From contig OY743174.1 of assembly GCA_963555705.1 (NCBI GenBank), forward strand, positions 25,299,608 to 25,363,607: a stretch of 64,000 bases of DNA, given 5' to 3'. Source of the stretch: Ligustrum vulgare. Taxonomy: Eukaryota; Streptophyta; Magnoliopsida; Lamiales; Oleaceae. Of this stretch, positions 10,310-22,413 are shown in pieces. The position numbers were made by a program, and so were the translations under genes. How positions within the stretch are numbered: position 1 is the first letter of the stretch; every line of letters starts with the position of its first letter. Below the pieces are notes generated by a model. The model was not told the DNA's origin, did not search any database, and was given only the letters and a program-made list of their open reading frames with translations.

Positions 10310-11612
10310 CTGGGGGTAGGTCCGGCTGTTGTGGCTGAGATAGTCCTGCAGCATCCTAGTTCAACCATCCTTCTATTCTCTCCTATCTGCTTTCAATACC
10401 CTCGGCTGTCCTTTCGATCCCCTCCAATCTGCTCTCAATGGAGAAGAGCCTGGCTGACACCCGTGTGATCTGACTGCTGAATTCTGTCATTGTATGGCGC
10501 ATAATGCACTGCTCTCCAGCTATGTTAGCTTGAACCAGACGGCCAAGTTGTTGTCCCAAAATGTCCAGTTGCCTCTCCTCACGTTTACTGTGCGTGTCAA
10601 GTCAGTTAACTCCAATAGCATCTGCCGTAGGAGTCTCTCATCACCAGGAGGATCTAGTATATGTACTGGTGCTGCTGGTCCTACTGGATCTGCAGGGTCA
10701 ACTGGGCCAACGGCGTCCACTGGGGCTAATGGGGGAGCTGGTAGTCCTCAAGGTACCCTCGTGCTCTCCCGAGTATGTCTGCTAATAATCGCTCCAAGAG
10801 GTGCAGGCTCTTCATGGGGCAATAGTTCAACTCTCTCTGCCACGCAAATAGCACTGATCAAGCAGGGAAAACAGGATCTGGCTCCCTGTGTCCAGCTGGG
10901 AGGCAAGTGTAATAATGAAATAAAAAATATGCCTTCCCAAGTCCAATTTACGCCCCCTGGCCAGATGATGAATCATTCGAGCCCTATCTTCATTGAATTC
11001 CATCCTGTACGATGTAGGATCAATGTTGTGGCACATGAAGATATGCAGAATCTTGATACTCTCTGTGAGCTCGTCATGTTTAAAGTGCCTCGGCTTCTCT
11101 AATTCCACATTTGGCTGACAATACAAGAAGCTTGTGATCATATCAATATCCAAATCAACTAGGACCTGCTCAATCCCCTCTCTTGTCAGCTCCAAAACCC
11201 TCTCAATGATGGTCGGCAAGAAACAGATCCATTTACCCCGCACCCATGTCTTATATTTGTGAGGTGCACCGTCGGTTTCTATAGCATGGTTGAAATTGGC
11301 TAGGAATTCTTTGACTAGTAATGGATAGGGCTTGTGCGGTGTGCCTGCCAATTTATGCCAACCTGCTCTCTCAATCAGATGAGCCAACTCGGTATCTGGG
11401 AAATTGGCTATTATCACCTCTCTTTCACTCCAGATTTTCTTCCCCCTGAGCAAGACCTCATATCGGTGCAATTCCTCACTGCCCAGAAATCTTTGAATAT
11501 TTGCCATTTCTCCCTGATCGGTCTTCGAATCCTCAGTCGTGGCTCCTCTTTTCCGCTTAGAGGGACCAGCCTTTCCCTTCCCTTTCTGTGACGCAGTGGC
11601 TTTTGGAGGCAT
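10310..11612 (-). pseudogene. Athila post-pol ORF (env-like position; putative plant transposon protein domain)
   Basis: Start chosen at 11612 (MPPKATAS), because the upstream residues of the longer frame look like leader. The N-terminus has a basic nuclear-localisation-like stretch (KGKGKAGPSKRKR). The central 180 residues (HRYEVLLRGKKIWSEREV, ERAGWHKLAG, PLLVKEFLANF, VRGKWICFLP) resemble the 'putative plant transposon protein' domain found after pol in Athila-type elements. The frame ends at 10827; the downstream minus-strand sequence is Pro-rich, then helical, with frame changes, ending about 10310. No membrane segment typical of an envelope protein is apparent, so 'env-like' refers to position only. 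Its function is unknown. Element B has lost this ORF. Confidence 0.65.
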
Positions 11613-12984
11613 TATTGTACCTATAGTGAACAAACTCATCGTTAGAATCAATGTTTGAGTGGAAATATACAAGAATAATGGCACAAACCCCTAAACTTGT
11701 GAAAAATTGCTCAATAGGAGTGAAAGAATTGAAGACTGACTAGTGCTTTTCAACCTCGGTTATTGTGCCGAAAAAATAAATTTTTTTGAAAAGTGTCCTG
11801 GGCACAGTAAGGTACGTCACTTCATAAGTCACATATTAAAATTTGAGAGCAAACAGATAACAGATGAATAGTGAAATGGCATGACAAAGTGGTGACGTGA
11901 GCTTGCAATGCCCCTGCAGTGACCTTACAATGGTGCAATGTGGCTTGCAGTGGTGCTAGAATTTCAAATATGCAATTGTGTGCATTGCAATGAGCCAAAA
12001 TGCCGGATGATAGCCTAAATGCAATGAAAGACATGTAATAAGAGTGATTGCACGAGTGAAATTCTCAAATTGCAACAAAATTCTGGTTGGTGCATTTTGT
12101 TGAACACATTGAAGGCATTAGAAATATTGAGAAGAAATCAAAACAATGTGCAAATGGAAGTTACCCAAAATCATTACCCATCATTTCCACACACAACCAA
12201 ACCATAATCTAACCTATCCCATACTCCATTCGACCAAATATACAAGTTACTTGAAATTAGGGCACAATCAGACAAAGCAAGTAAAATTATCGAATTTTTA
12301 GGATTGCATACCTTGAATTTGGAAATGGAATGTTGAAAACCTTGATGATGCACGAATTTGATGGTGGTGACTCAAAGATTTGAGGTCGAACGAACCGGTG
12401 GCGAGATGGAGGTGTTTTCACCCGGTAGCGTTGAATATGAAACAAGTGAAGCTGCCGGGGTTTTAAAACTGAATTCTCGCGCCCAAAACAAACACGCAAT
12501 CGCTTGGTGTAACCACTAGCGATCGTGTGGTGAAGGTAAAAAATATGTTGAAAATTTAGTGCTTGGTAGCGATCACGCCTATGGCGAGGCAGCGATCGCG
12601 ACTATGCCTTTGACATCCTGTGTTTTCAAATCTTGTCAAATTTATTGCAATTTGTTTTGAAAATTAGAATGGACTCCAAAATGATTTTAAACGTGAATGT
12701 TTATGATTCTCGACCTCTAACCATGTTCGACTAGGAAGGGGAAATTGGGAATGACAACCTAAGCCTATGTCACTCAAATTTTATACAAATTTTATGATGT
12801 GCCTAAAATGGTTAATTACTCAAATAATGACTCATATGAAAGAAAATTTCACAAAAACGTTTTAACGAGCACTAATGCACCCAAAACCTAACTAATGCAT
12901 AAGTCATGAATGCACTAATGAGAAAATGATGAAAATGCTAAAATAAGGGAAAAATAAAGCATAATAAATAAAAGAGAAGAAAAA
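11613..12984 (-). other. Element A noncoding region between pol and the post-pol ORF
   Basis: No gene seen. Contains a GCAATG-rich patch (11890-12010) similar to 23390-23450 of element B, and a cluster of GCGATC motifs (12518, 12567, 12589). Length and position are as usual for Athila-type elements, whose spacer after pol is long. Confidence 0.6.
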
Positions 12985-13008
12985 TTGGGTTGCCTCCCAA
13001 CAAGCGCT
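12985..13008 (-). other. Conserved post-pol hairpin motif (copy A)
   Basis: On the minus strand AGCGCTTGTTGGGAGGCAAC is followed by CCAA. The core TTGGG-AGGCAA-CCCAA can form a stem-loop. The same 24 bases occur at 22390-22413 in element B although the surrounding sequence has diverged. Confidence 0.75.
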
Positions 13009-13044
13009 CTGTTTATAGTCTCAAGCCCGACTTTCTGCATTTTT

Positions 13045-14119
13045 TCACTCTGGACTGGAAATGTCAATGTATGACTTCTCTTTTGCAAAATCCACCTCAA
13101 AGTAATGCTCTATTCTCTGCCCATTGACTTTAAAATGACCCTTTGTTGGATGATGAAGTTCAAACGTGCCATATGGAAACACTTGTGCAATTGTGAATGG
13201 ACCAGACCATCTCGACCTCAATTTTTCGAGAAAGAGCTTCAAACGTGAGTTGTACAAGAGCACCTGATCTCCAACCTGAAACTCTCTCTTCTGAATATGG
13301 CGATCATGCCACTTCTTAGTCTGATCCTTGTAAATTGATGCATTCTCATAAGCTCCTAAGCGAAACTCATCCAATGCATTAAGTTGCAAAAATCTCTGAT
13401 CTTTGGCTGAGTCCATATCAAGATTTAATTGTTTTAAAGCCCAGTACGCCTTGTGTTCAAACTCAACATGCAAATGACACGCTTTTCTATATACCAACTG
13501 AAATGGTGATATCTCGATAGGGGTTTTGAAAGTTGTCCTGTATGCCCACAAAGCATCATCCAATTTGTTAGCCCAGTCTTTTCGGGATGACTTCACCGTT
13601 GTTTCCAAAATCCTTTTCAACTGTCTATTTTATGTTTCCACCTGCCCACTAGTCTGCGGATGATAGGATGTCCCCATGCGATGATGAGTCCCATACTTGG
13701 CCAGAACTACCTTAAATAACTTCTTGTTGAAATGAGTCCCACCATCACTTATTATCGCTCTTGGTGCTCCAAACCGAGTAAAAATATTCTTTCTAATAAA
13801 ATCAACTACAATTCGGGCATCATTTGTTGGGCATGCTTTTGCCTCCACCCACTTCGATACATAATCAACTGCCACCAGTATATATTGTTGTTGTACGAAG
13901 GTGGGAACGGGCCCATGAAGTCAATTCCTCATACATCGAACACTTCAACCTCCAAGACACTATTAAGTGGCATCTCATGCTTTGATGATATATTTCCAGT
14001 TCGTTGGAATCTGTCACATGCTTTGTCAAAAGAAAAGGCATCCTTAAACACAGTTGGCTAATAAAACCCACATTGCAAAACTTTAGCTGCTGTTTTAGTA
14101 GCTCCCATGTGTCCATCAT
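13045..14119 (-). pseudogene. Element A integrase, degenerate
   Basis: Minus strand. The catalytic core is seen at 13875-13630: AVDYVSKWVEAKAC, FTRFGAPRAIISDGGTHF (second Asp), YHPQTSGQVE (catalytic Glu). The C-terminal part (13620-13045) has WAYRTTFKTPI, FQLVYRKACHLHVE and the GPF...V domain region, ending SSPE. An in-frame TAA separates the core from the C-terminus near 13628, and a frameshift near 13870 separates the core from the zinc-binding N-terminus (14058-14119 and beyond). Integrase would insert element cDNA into the genome; this copy cannot be translated whole. Confidence 0.88.
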
Positions 14120-14798
14120 ATGGAGATGAATGGCATCTCTCTAGAACAGGAATAATCTCCTCATCTGGAATACAACGTCTGATTATTTGATCTGGTCCCC
14201 TTCTGTACAAAAGTGGGTCTTCCCAATAAAAGAATTTCAGATTGTGAAAAAATTTCTTCTTTTGCTGATATGTAAAATTAGGTGGCAAAACTTTGCTGAC
14301 CAGGTAATTTACATAATCTACAAACCAATGCCCCTTATTCTTCTCTACCTGCATCATGTGGGCTAAAAGCATCAACTGTTCATCTGGAAATACTTCTTTT
14401 ATATCCTCAAGACTCTCCTGATTTACTTGCTCCAATCTGGATAAATGATCTGCAATCTGATTTTCTGTACCCTTTTTATCCCGAATTTCAATGTCAAACT
14501 CTTGAAGTAGTAAAACCCATCTGATCAATCTAGGCTTGGCATCTTTTTTTCCAAATAAATACTTCAATGCAGAGTGATCAGTGTAAACCACCACTTTTGA
14601 TCCTATGAGATAAGACCTGAATTTGTCGAAGGCAAACACCACTGCTAACAGCTCTTTCTCAGTTGTGGCATAATTTATCTGCGCATCAGTCAATGTTCTG
14701 TTGGCATAATAAATTACATGGAAAATTTTATCCTTTCTCTGCCCCAATGCTGCCCCCACAGCATAGTCACTCACGTCACAATTGAGCTCAAAAGGCAA
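14058..14798 (-). pseudogene. Element A RNase H plus integrase zinc-binding N-terminus
   Basis: A 246-codon frame. RNase H begins [18 protein letters not shown] (first Asp), with [13 protein letters not shown] (Glu), [12 protein letters not shown] (Asp) and the final [10 protein letters not shown] (Asp), so the four acidic positions are kept. A spacer follows, then the integrase zinc-binding segment with H and C residues ([36 protein letters not shown]). This is the usual gypsy order RT-RNase H-integrase. Upstream, the RT connection (about 14799-14922) is out of frame. Confidence 0.9.
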
Positions 14799-15559
14799 AC
14801 TCCAGTCTGGTGCTATGATGATTGGTGCAGTAATTAATTTTTCTTTGAGTGTATTAAAAGATGATAAACACTCTTTTGAAAAATTAAAAACAACATCTTT
14901 TTCCAGTAGATTACACAGGGGTTTAGTGATTTTTGAAAAGTCCTTTATAAATCTCTTGTAAAACCCAGCATGGGTCCAAGAAGCTTCTTACTCCAACTGA
15001 GCTAGTTGGTGGTAATTTTTCAATTACTTGAATTTTAGCCCTTTCTACTTCAATTCCTTTTTCTGAAATCCTGTGACCTAGGACAATCCCCTTGTGCACC
15101 ATAAAATGACACTTCTCCCAATTTAACACCAATTTCCATACATCTTTTAAGCACTAGGGAGAGGTGGTGTAGACATTCATCAAATGAGGATCCAAATACT
15201 GAGAAATCATCCATAAAGACTTCAATAAAGCGTTCCACCATATCAAAAAATATTGCCACCATGCATCTTTGGAAGGTCGCTGGAGCATTACACAATCCAA
15301 ATGGCATTCTTCTGAAAGCAAATGTACCATAAGGACAGGTAAATGTTGTTTTCTCCTGGATAGCCAGAGCGATGGCAATCTGATTGTAGCCCGAATATCC
15401 ATCCAGAAAAAAATAATGTGAGTGACCTGCTAGCTTCTCCAACATCTGATCGATGAACGGTAATGGAAAATGATCTTTTCTGGTTGTAGCATTCAGTTTC
15501 CTGTAATCAATACAGACTCTCCACCCGGTTACTGTCCTTGTAGGGATCAACTCATTGTT
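14799..15559 (-). pseudogene. Element A reverse transcriptase, degenerate
   Basis: Minus strand. RT blocks in order: WRVCIDYRKLNATTRKDHFPLPF (15520 down), DGYSGYNQIAIA, FAFRRMPFGLCNAPATFQR and the active-site FMDDFSVFG (about 15205), where the YVDD equivalent is FMDD, as in Athila-type RTs. After HLSLVLKRC the frame shifts (about 15132), continuing in another frame as LNWEKCHFMVHKGIVLGHRIS. Near 14925 it shifts again. The domain is complete in parts but cannot be expressed. Confidence 0.9.
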
Positions 15560-16620
15560 TTAATTAACGATCACTATCATACCCCCCTTCTTTGGTACTA
15601 CATGAACTGGACTGACCCAAGCACTGTCTGAAATCGGATAGATGATACCAGCATCAAGTAGTTTTAAAATCTCTTTTCTCACCACTTCTTTCAAAGTCGG
15701 ATTTAGTTTGCGCTGTCCCTCCATTGATGGCTTGGAATCATCTTCCATCAAAATCTTATGCATACAAATAGTCGAACTAATACCCTTGATGTCGGAAATA
15801 GTCCATCCAATTGCAGTTTTATGTTCCTTCACCACCCGCAGCAACCGTTCTTCTTCCAAAGCTGTCAAGTGGCTTGAAATGATAATTGGCAATGTTGATG
15901 ACTCCCCCAAAAATGCATATTCCAGGTGTCCTAGTATAGGTTTTAACTCCAAAGTGGGAGGATTTTTACACGATGGTCGAGATTTCTGCAAATTTTCACC
16001 CAGTGGCACAAAGTAACGACCTCCTCTGAGCGTGAACCTTGGTGATGCTTCCAATTCATTAGACATCCTTGCAACCTCCTCTTTATCCGAGTTTACAAAC
16101 CCTGACTGAACAATGCATGCCTCCAACGGATCTTTAGGATGCTCCTCATCATATACACCCTGTACTGCTTCTTGCACAAGATCTACTTTGAAACAAGTGT
16201 CCAAAGATGAAGGATACTTCATGGACTTAAAGATGTTGAATGTGATCTTCTCCTCATCCACGCGAAGCACTAGTGTTCCTTCGTGAACATCTATCAATGC
16301 TTTTCCAGTTCTCAAGAATGGTCGTCCCATAATGAGCGAGATTGTCTTATCTTCCTCCATATCCAGTATAACAAAATCTGCAGGGTAAATGGATTTACCC
16401 ACTCTTATCAACACGTCTTCAAGCAACCCCTAAGGGTATTTTATTGAACGATCTGCTAACTGCAAGGAAATGGTAGTTGGTTTTGCTTCTCCAATCCCAA
16501 GCTTCCTGAAAATAGATAGAGGCATTAAATTAATGCTAGCACCTAAATCACATTAATCAGATTCAAAATCAATAGAACCAATAGTGCAAGGGATTGTGAA
16601 ACTCCCTGGATCCTTCAATT
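15560..16620 (-). pseudogene. Element A aspartic protease and protease-RT linker
   Basis: Minus strand. The protease active-site loop reads C-D-L-G-A-S-I-N at about 16550-16527, but a TAA sits just upstream of it and another stop precedes GLLEDV near 16430. The downstream frame (16426-15560) has VILDMEEDKTISLIMGRPFL, the flap/C-terminal part of the protease. The linker follows: LELKPILGHLEYAFLG, then HKTAIGWTISDIKGIS, LLDAGIIYPISDS and HVVPKKGG, where the RT begins. The retropepsin would cleave the gag-pol polyprotein. Confidence 0.85.
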
Positions 16621-18132
16621 TGGGAGGCAGTTTCTTCTGAATTATTGCACTGCATTCTTCGGTCAGCATCATTGTCTCGTGCTCGTCCAGCTTCCTTTTA
16701 TTGGTGAGGATTTCTTTCATGAATTTCGCATAGCTCGGTATTTGGGTCAAAGCCTCTGCAAAGGGAATGTTGATGTGCAGCTGCTTGATCTTCTCGATGA
16801 ACTTAGAAAACTGCTGGTCGAGCTTATTTTTCCTCAGCCTCTGTGGATATGGGATGGGAGATACGTAGGCTTTAACTGGGGTCGGAGCCTTCTTTACCTG
16901 ATCATCTGACCTGTCGGATTTTTCAGTTGGATTTTCTTTCTTCATCAGATCTTCTTCCTCTTCCATTGCCGCTGTGACAGTTTCTGATTTATCCATTCTT
17001 CTCACATTGATTTCTGGCAATTGGATCCCACTTCTGGTTGTTATGGCTTGTACTTACTCTCTCGGATTTGTTTCAGTATTACTAGGAAATTTACCTTGTT
17101 GTCTTTTCGATCTATCATTTGCCAACTATCCTAATTGAATTTTTATTTCCTTAATGTCAGCTTGATAACTCTGTAGTACCTGGAGTATCAATTCTTCACT
17201 GGAGGTCTTCTTCACCCGTTGTTACTGTTGAAATCCTGGCGGTCGTTGGACGTTTTGATTGTTAGCCCATGAAAAGTTTGGATGCTTCCTCCATTTAGGG
17301 TTGTACGTCTGTGAGTACATTTCCCCTTGTTGCCTCTGATTGTTCCCAACAAAGTTCGCATGTTCGTTATCCAATTGACCTTGATGTGCCATAGGACAGT
17401 CTGATAATGCATGATTCTCGAAACAGTAATCACAAACTATTGTTGTCAATGCTGCATGCACTGGTTGCTGATTCATGCTATCAAATTTCTTTGTCAACGC
17501 ATCCAATTTGGAATTAATAGCTGCAATTTCATTGACTGAAGCTATTCCACCAATCTTCTGTGCAGTACGATCTGAGTACCACTGATAATGTTCGCCGCCA
17601 TTTTCTCGAATATTTCTGAGGCCTCTTCATATGTCAAATCCATCACAGATCCACGTGCTGTTGAATCTGCATGCTTCTTGTTGTCATTGGTCAACCCATT
17701 GTAGAATGTTTGAATTAGGATCCAATCAGCTATTCCATGAGTAGGACATTGTCGAACCAGCTCGTTGAATCTCTCCCAAGCCTCAAAAATGGATTCCCCT
17801 GGCTGTTGATTGAATGAGAAAATTTCACGCCTTAGCTTTGACATCCGGCCAGGTGGAAAGAACTTATCAACAAATTTTTGACTCATTACTTCCCAAGTCG
17901 TAATTGTGTGGAGGGGTAGCTTGTAGAACCATGCCTTTTCCTTGTCTGCCAACGAGAGTGAAAATAGTTTTAGCTTCACAGCATCACCCGGAACTCCATT
18001 CATGCGCTGCATGTCACATAATTCTTGGAAAGTCCGTAGGTGTGCATGTGGATCTTCCGACGGCATCCCATGGAATACGAAAGAATTTTGGATCAAAGAG
18101 ATCAAAAAGGTCTTGATCTCAAAGTTATTAGC
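16553..18132 (-). pseudogene. Element A gag (main part), split from its N-terminus by element B
   Basis: Minus strand. From 18132: NNFEIKTFLISLIQNS, FHGMPSEDPHAHLRTF, a capsid-like region (DKEKAWFYKLPLHTITTWE, KFFPPGRMSKLRREI, GESIFEAWERFNELVRQCP) and EEASEIFEKMAAN, to 17542. A frameshift leads to the zinc-knuckle-like segment CDYCFENHALSDC (17430) and YNPKWRKHPNFSW (17290). After another gap comes the linker (17020-16553) with VSPIPYPQRLRKN and IPFAEALTQIP. The first residues of the frame before 18132 are element-B LTR sequence. The N-terminus lies at 27320-27034. Confidence 0.9.
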
Positions 18133-19798
18133 TGATAACTGTATTTTATACACTTATTTATACGTCTAAATTAGAATAATTTATTGTCGGTTTAGAGTAT
18201 ATGCAATTTAATTTATGTTTATTTGTTTACTTTGTAGAAAATATCCCAAAATGCGAAGAATGAAGTAATTGATGAGAAAAATGCATAATTGGAGCTAAAA
18301 TGAGCAATTGATAGGTTTGTAACATCAACCGGAAAGATGGAATGTGCCGAAGTAAAGGAATAAGAAGTTGGAGGATCTAGTTGAAGGAATTGAGAGTTAA
18401 AATTAGCGAATTGAGAAGATTCCAAAGTATGGGGACTATATTGTTGCAATTGAAAGTTGAAGGACTGAAGAGCAAATTAAACAAGAGGGACCAACTTGCA
18501 GATATCCAATGATTGATTTGGATAATAAGAAGAAACTCTGAGGATTTTTAATTGGATGCAAGTAGAAGTCAAAAAGGAATGGAATATGATAAGAATATTA
18601 CCATAAAATTGATTCCAATCCTAGAAGATTCTGGACAGAATTCTAGTTGTACTTTGAGACCAAATTTTGGGGCAGTAAACGTTCGAATTAGGAAAATCAT
18701 ATTTCAATAAGAATTGTATCCCTTTAAGTTATCGTTCTAACGCAATTTGAATCATCTTAATCGGATAAGGACAGAGAAAGATACGGTCGAAATACTGAAT
18801 ACTGTGCAGATACCAAAAAAGACTCGCGCGCGGATTTGATGAATTTCTTTCCTTCTTCAACTTGATCTCTTCACCAACTATAAATACAACCTCTTTGCAT
18901 GAAAATCGGGCCTTTGCCTCTCCATAGAACGAGCCACGACAGACATTTGAATTAAAATTCTTGGAGATTCAAGCATCGCAGAGGGGCGTGAATTGAAGAT
19001 ACTTGAAGAATTGATAATTGGTGCAATCTTGCCATTCTTCGTTGTCATTTTCAATGAACGTCATTATATTTTGTTTTTGATATTTAAATATGATGTGTAG
19101 CTAAATTTGATGTTGGGATGAACGATGTAGCCTAGTTAATTATTTTAATTCCATATTCCTTGTTTTAACGCTTTAATGCATGTGTTGATTTATTATTGAA
19201 TTTAATGCGTGAATGAACTGGTCACTTATTCATGATTTTATGTGTTATTTCCATAATCCGAGAGGTGAGTTAATGACATAGATCTAGGTAATAAATCCGG
19301 TAATTGAACGAGAGATAGAGATATACTCTTGTAATTATTGCGGTCATGTGTGAATTCTTGAATGTAATGCATCTAGATAAGGAATATTCGGACCCACTGT
19401 AGAGATACATGGTTGACTTATTTAGGTAGAGTTGATTTAAACTCGAGAGAGGAATTTCAATTTAAATTAGTGAATTCGACCGAATGCATATTTAGGAAAT
19501 AAAACTGGAATTGGAGTTAATTTAATTGGTTATGTGAAATCGTAAATCCCAACTACTTTACAATCGTATTTGAAAACAAAACAATTCTCTAATTTTAAAT
19601 TCTTCAATTTTAATTCTTTAGTTTTAGTTTAAAATCTCAAATTATTTCGTCCGTTCAAATAAAGTGTAGAACTAAAATATTTCGGTAATTAATAGCAGTC
19701 CTCGTGGGACGATAATCCGGACTCCTAGGTCCACTTTATTACTTCTCACGACCCGTGCACTTGCGGGGGTATCTCGATCGTGAGATATCAGGTGAACA
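18133..19798 (+). repeat. 5' LTR of element B
   Basis: Starts TGATAACTG and ends GATATCAGGTGAACA just before the PBS. Contains an AACTATAAATACAACC TATA-like box at about 18877 and, near its end, the family motif CCTCGTGGGACGATAATC (about 19699). Mate of 25357-27033. Confidence 0.93.
18870..18895 (+). promoter_or_regulatory. Probable LTR TATA box (element B 5' LTR)
   Basis: CTATAAATACAACCTC sits about two-fifths into the LTR, the same sequence being kept in the 3' LTR near 26113. Position and sequence suit an RNA polymerase II core promoter starting genomic RNA; not tested. Confidence 0.5.
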
Positions 19799-19804
19799 AG
19801 TTTT

Positions 19805-19822
19805 TGGCGCCGTTGCCGGGGA
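19805..19822 (+). other. Primer-binding site, tRNA-Asp type (element B)
   Basis: TGGCGCCGTTGCCGGGGA is complementary to the 3' end of plant tRNA-Asp including CCA. It lies 6 bases after the 5' LTR, which fits Athila/Tat-type elements. Confidence 0.88.
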
Positions 19823-19938
19823 CTGTTAATTAATATCGATACCCATTAGTTCTTAGTTTACTTTGAACTTTATTTTGCTTATTTTTATTTTTATATTATT
19901 TTTCAGTTTTTGTTTTTAATTTTTGTTTTATTTAATTT

Positions 19939-21466
19939 ATGTTAAGAAGGACTAAGTCATTTGATTTGCTTCATTTTGATACAGAAATTGAACGCACCTT
20001 TCGACAGAGGCGTAGACAACAGTTGGAAGCGAATCAACAAAAAGACTTAGCCATGGAAGATGACATAGTTCAGGATAATCAGGGAAATCAACAAAATCTG
20101 CCAGCAGCTGTGAATGGACAGCAACAAAATCATGGAAGATGCGTTTTGCGAGATTACATGGTTCCTCCTGTGGGGAACATTGGAACCTGCATTGTACCTC
20201 CTGCAATCCGAGCTAATAATTTTGAGATCAAGACTTCCTTGATATCCTTGATCCAAAATTCGTGTGTTTTTCATGGACTGCCATCTGAGGATCCTCATGC
20301 CCATCTTCGGACATTTTTGGAATTATGTGATATGCAACGCATGAATGGAGTTTCAGATGATGCCGTGAAATTAAAGCTTTTCTCATTCTCTTTGGCGGAT
20401 AAGGCAAAAGTCTGGTTTTACTCTTTGCCCCTACACACAATCACCACATTTGAAGTTATGAGCCAGAAATTTGTGGATAAATTTTTCCCACCTGGCCGCA
20501 TGTCAAAGCTAAGGCGTGAAATTTTGTCATTCAGTCAACAGCCAGGGGAATCCATTTTTGAAGCTTGGGAAAGGTTCAATGAGCTTATCAGACAGTGTCC
20601 TACCCATGGAATCGCAGATTGGATCTTATGAAGAAGCTTCTGAGATTTTCGAGAAGATGGCTTCAAATAGTTACCAATGGTATTCAGAGAGGTCTGCGCC
20701 TAAGTATGGAGGAATTGCTGCAATTAGTGAAATTACAGCATTAACTGCTAAGCTGGATGCGTTGACAAAGAAGATAGACAGTATGGGTGTGCAGCAAGTG
20801 AATTCTGTTCAAACAACTTTGTGTGATTTTTGTTTTGAAAATCACGCTATAAATTTCTGCCCACTTCAACAAAATCAAACAAGTTCAGAACAAGTCAATT
20901 TCATAGGCAACAGGCAACAGGGTGGTTGTTATTCACAAACCTACAACCCAGAATGGAAGAACCACCCCAACTTCTCCTGGACTAATAATCAAAATGTTCA
21001 GCGTCAGCCTGGTTTTCAACAACATCAGCAACAACAATCTCATAAAACCATGGCAGAAAACATGGAGATGTTAATCCAGCTAGTTAAGAGTCAGAATGGT
21101 GAAATTATGAATCAAGCAGCTGAGATTAAGAATTTGAAAAGACAAGTGGGAGAGTTGGTAGCTAGCAGTTCCACAAGGCAGCCAGGACAGTTACCGAGCA
21201 ATACTGAAATAAACACTCGTGAGCATGTTAATGCAATAACAACAAGGAGCGGGGTTCATCTATCTGAAGTAAATGTAGAGGAATATGAGAAGCAGAAGAA
21301 CCAAAGGAAAAATGTGGTGGAAGAACAGGAAAGTGAGAAAGAACAGAGGTCGACTCCTGAAATTCAAGAAAAAGCCGAAGAAGACGTTCGAGTTAGACCT
21401 CCAGTCAAGGCATATGTACCTCCAGTTCCATATCCGCAAAGACTGATAAAGCATCAGTTGGAGTAG
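19939..21466 (+). pseudogene. Element B gag, with an internal deletion
   Basis: ATG at 19939, about 140 bases past the LTR; the corresponding start in element A is at 27320, which supports the choice. Frame one (to 20631) runs from LRRTKSFDLLHFDTE through the capsid-like part (FHGLPSEDPHAHLRTF, KVWFYSLPLHTITTFE, FERFNELIRQCP-like) to GIADWIL, then a stop. Compared with element A, about 35 codons between DWIL and YEEASEIF are missing. That shifts the frame; the second frame carries EEASEIFEKMASN, the CDFCFENHAINFC zinc-knuckle-like segment (20822), YNPEWKNHPNFSW, and a coiled-coil-like LIQLVKSQNGEIMNQAAEIKNL, then KAYVPPVPYPQRL. A single TAG at 21464-21466 (Q in relatives) separates it from the protease frame. 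Confidence 0.9.
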
Positions 21467-21481
21467 CAGTTTGGAAAATTT

Positions 21482-22351
21482 TTGGAAATATTCAAGAAAC
21501 TGCACATAAATATCCCATTTACCGAAGCGTTAGCTCAAATGCCCCTCTACTTAAAGTTTATGAAGGAGATGCTGTCAAACAAAAGAAAGTTGGTTGATTT
21601 TGAGACAGTAGCACTGAGTGAGGAGTGCAGCGCCATACTTCAAAAGAAATTACCACAAAAATTGACTGAACCAGGGAGTTTCTCTATCCCTTGCACTATT
21701 GGTAATTTCACTTTTGATAATGTATTGTGTGACTTAGGGGCTAGTGTTAATCTAATGCCTTTGTCTGTATACAGGAAACTTGGTTTGGGGGAGCCTAAAC
21801 CAGCCAATATCACACTAAAGCTTGCTAACAGGTCTATACAGTATCCATATGGGATAGTGGAGAACGTGATTGTGAAAGTGGACAAGTTCTTCTTTCCAGT
21901 TGACTTTGTGATCCTTGATATGGAAGAGGACTCTCAGATGCCCCTGATATTTGGAAGACCATTTCTTGCTACAGGACGAGCTCTCATAGACATCGAAAAA
22001 GGGGAAATCATCTTTAGGGTCGAGAAGGAACAAGTCACTTTCAGTATCAAGCCAAGGCAAGACCTTGAAGTTCTAAAAGAAAGTTTCTTCAAGGTGGAGG
22101 GAGTGGTCCAGAAACCAGAAGTGAAGATGAAGCAAGGTATTAAGTTGGAGGAGTTTCCAATCACAAAATATGAGTTTGATAAGGTAAAAGATGAAAGAAG
22201 AGACAAAAAGGAAGAAAAGCCGAACATCCCTCAACAAACAGTAAAAAGGGAGGCTTTGGAATTCAAGAAAGTGAGAAAACAGGTGGAGATATGCAAAGCA
22301 GGAAATTGCAAAGTGTGCAGGGCTTCAAGAGGATCTTTCAAACCTCCATGA
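21482..22351 (+). pseudogene. Element B aspartic protease; pol missing downstream
   Basis: Runs in frame with gag apart from the TAG at 21464. Blocks: LHINIPFTEALAQMP, IPCTIGNFTFDNVLCDLGASVNLM (DLGAS active site at about 21730), FVILDMEEDSQMPLIFGRPFL and GRALIDIEKGEI. After the protease come about 100 Lys/Glu-rich residues, ending KAGNCKVC...SFKPP at 22351. In element A the protease is followed by the RT linker (ELKP...YAFLG); here that part and all of pol are absent. A gag-protease-only product can in principle assemble particles, so B resembles a non-autonomous parasite of full-length relatives. Confidence 0.88.
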
Positions 22352-22389
22352 TTTATATGTGCAAAAGTCAGGCTTAAGACTCAAAACGG

Positions 22390-22413
22390 AGCGCTTGTTG
22401 GGAGGCAACCCAA
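22390..22413 (+). other. Conserved post-pol hairpin motif (copy B)
   Basis: AGCGCTTGTTGGGAGGCAAC followed by CCAA, identical over 24 bases to the reverse strand of 12985-13008. Stem TTGGG/CCCAA. Confidence 0.75.

Noticed and set aside
10494..11102. 202-codon plus-strand frame with Gly/Thr-Gly repeats
   Set aside because: Antisense shadow of the post-pol ORF of element A.
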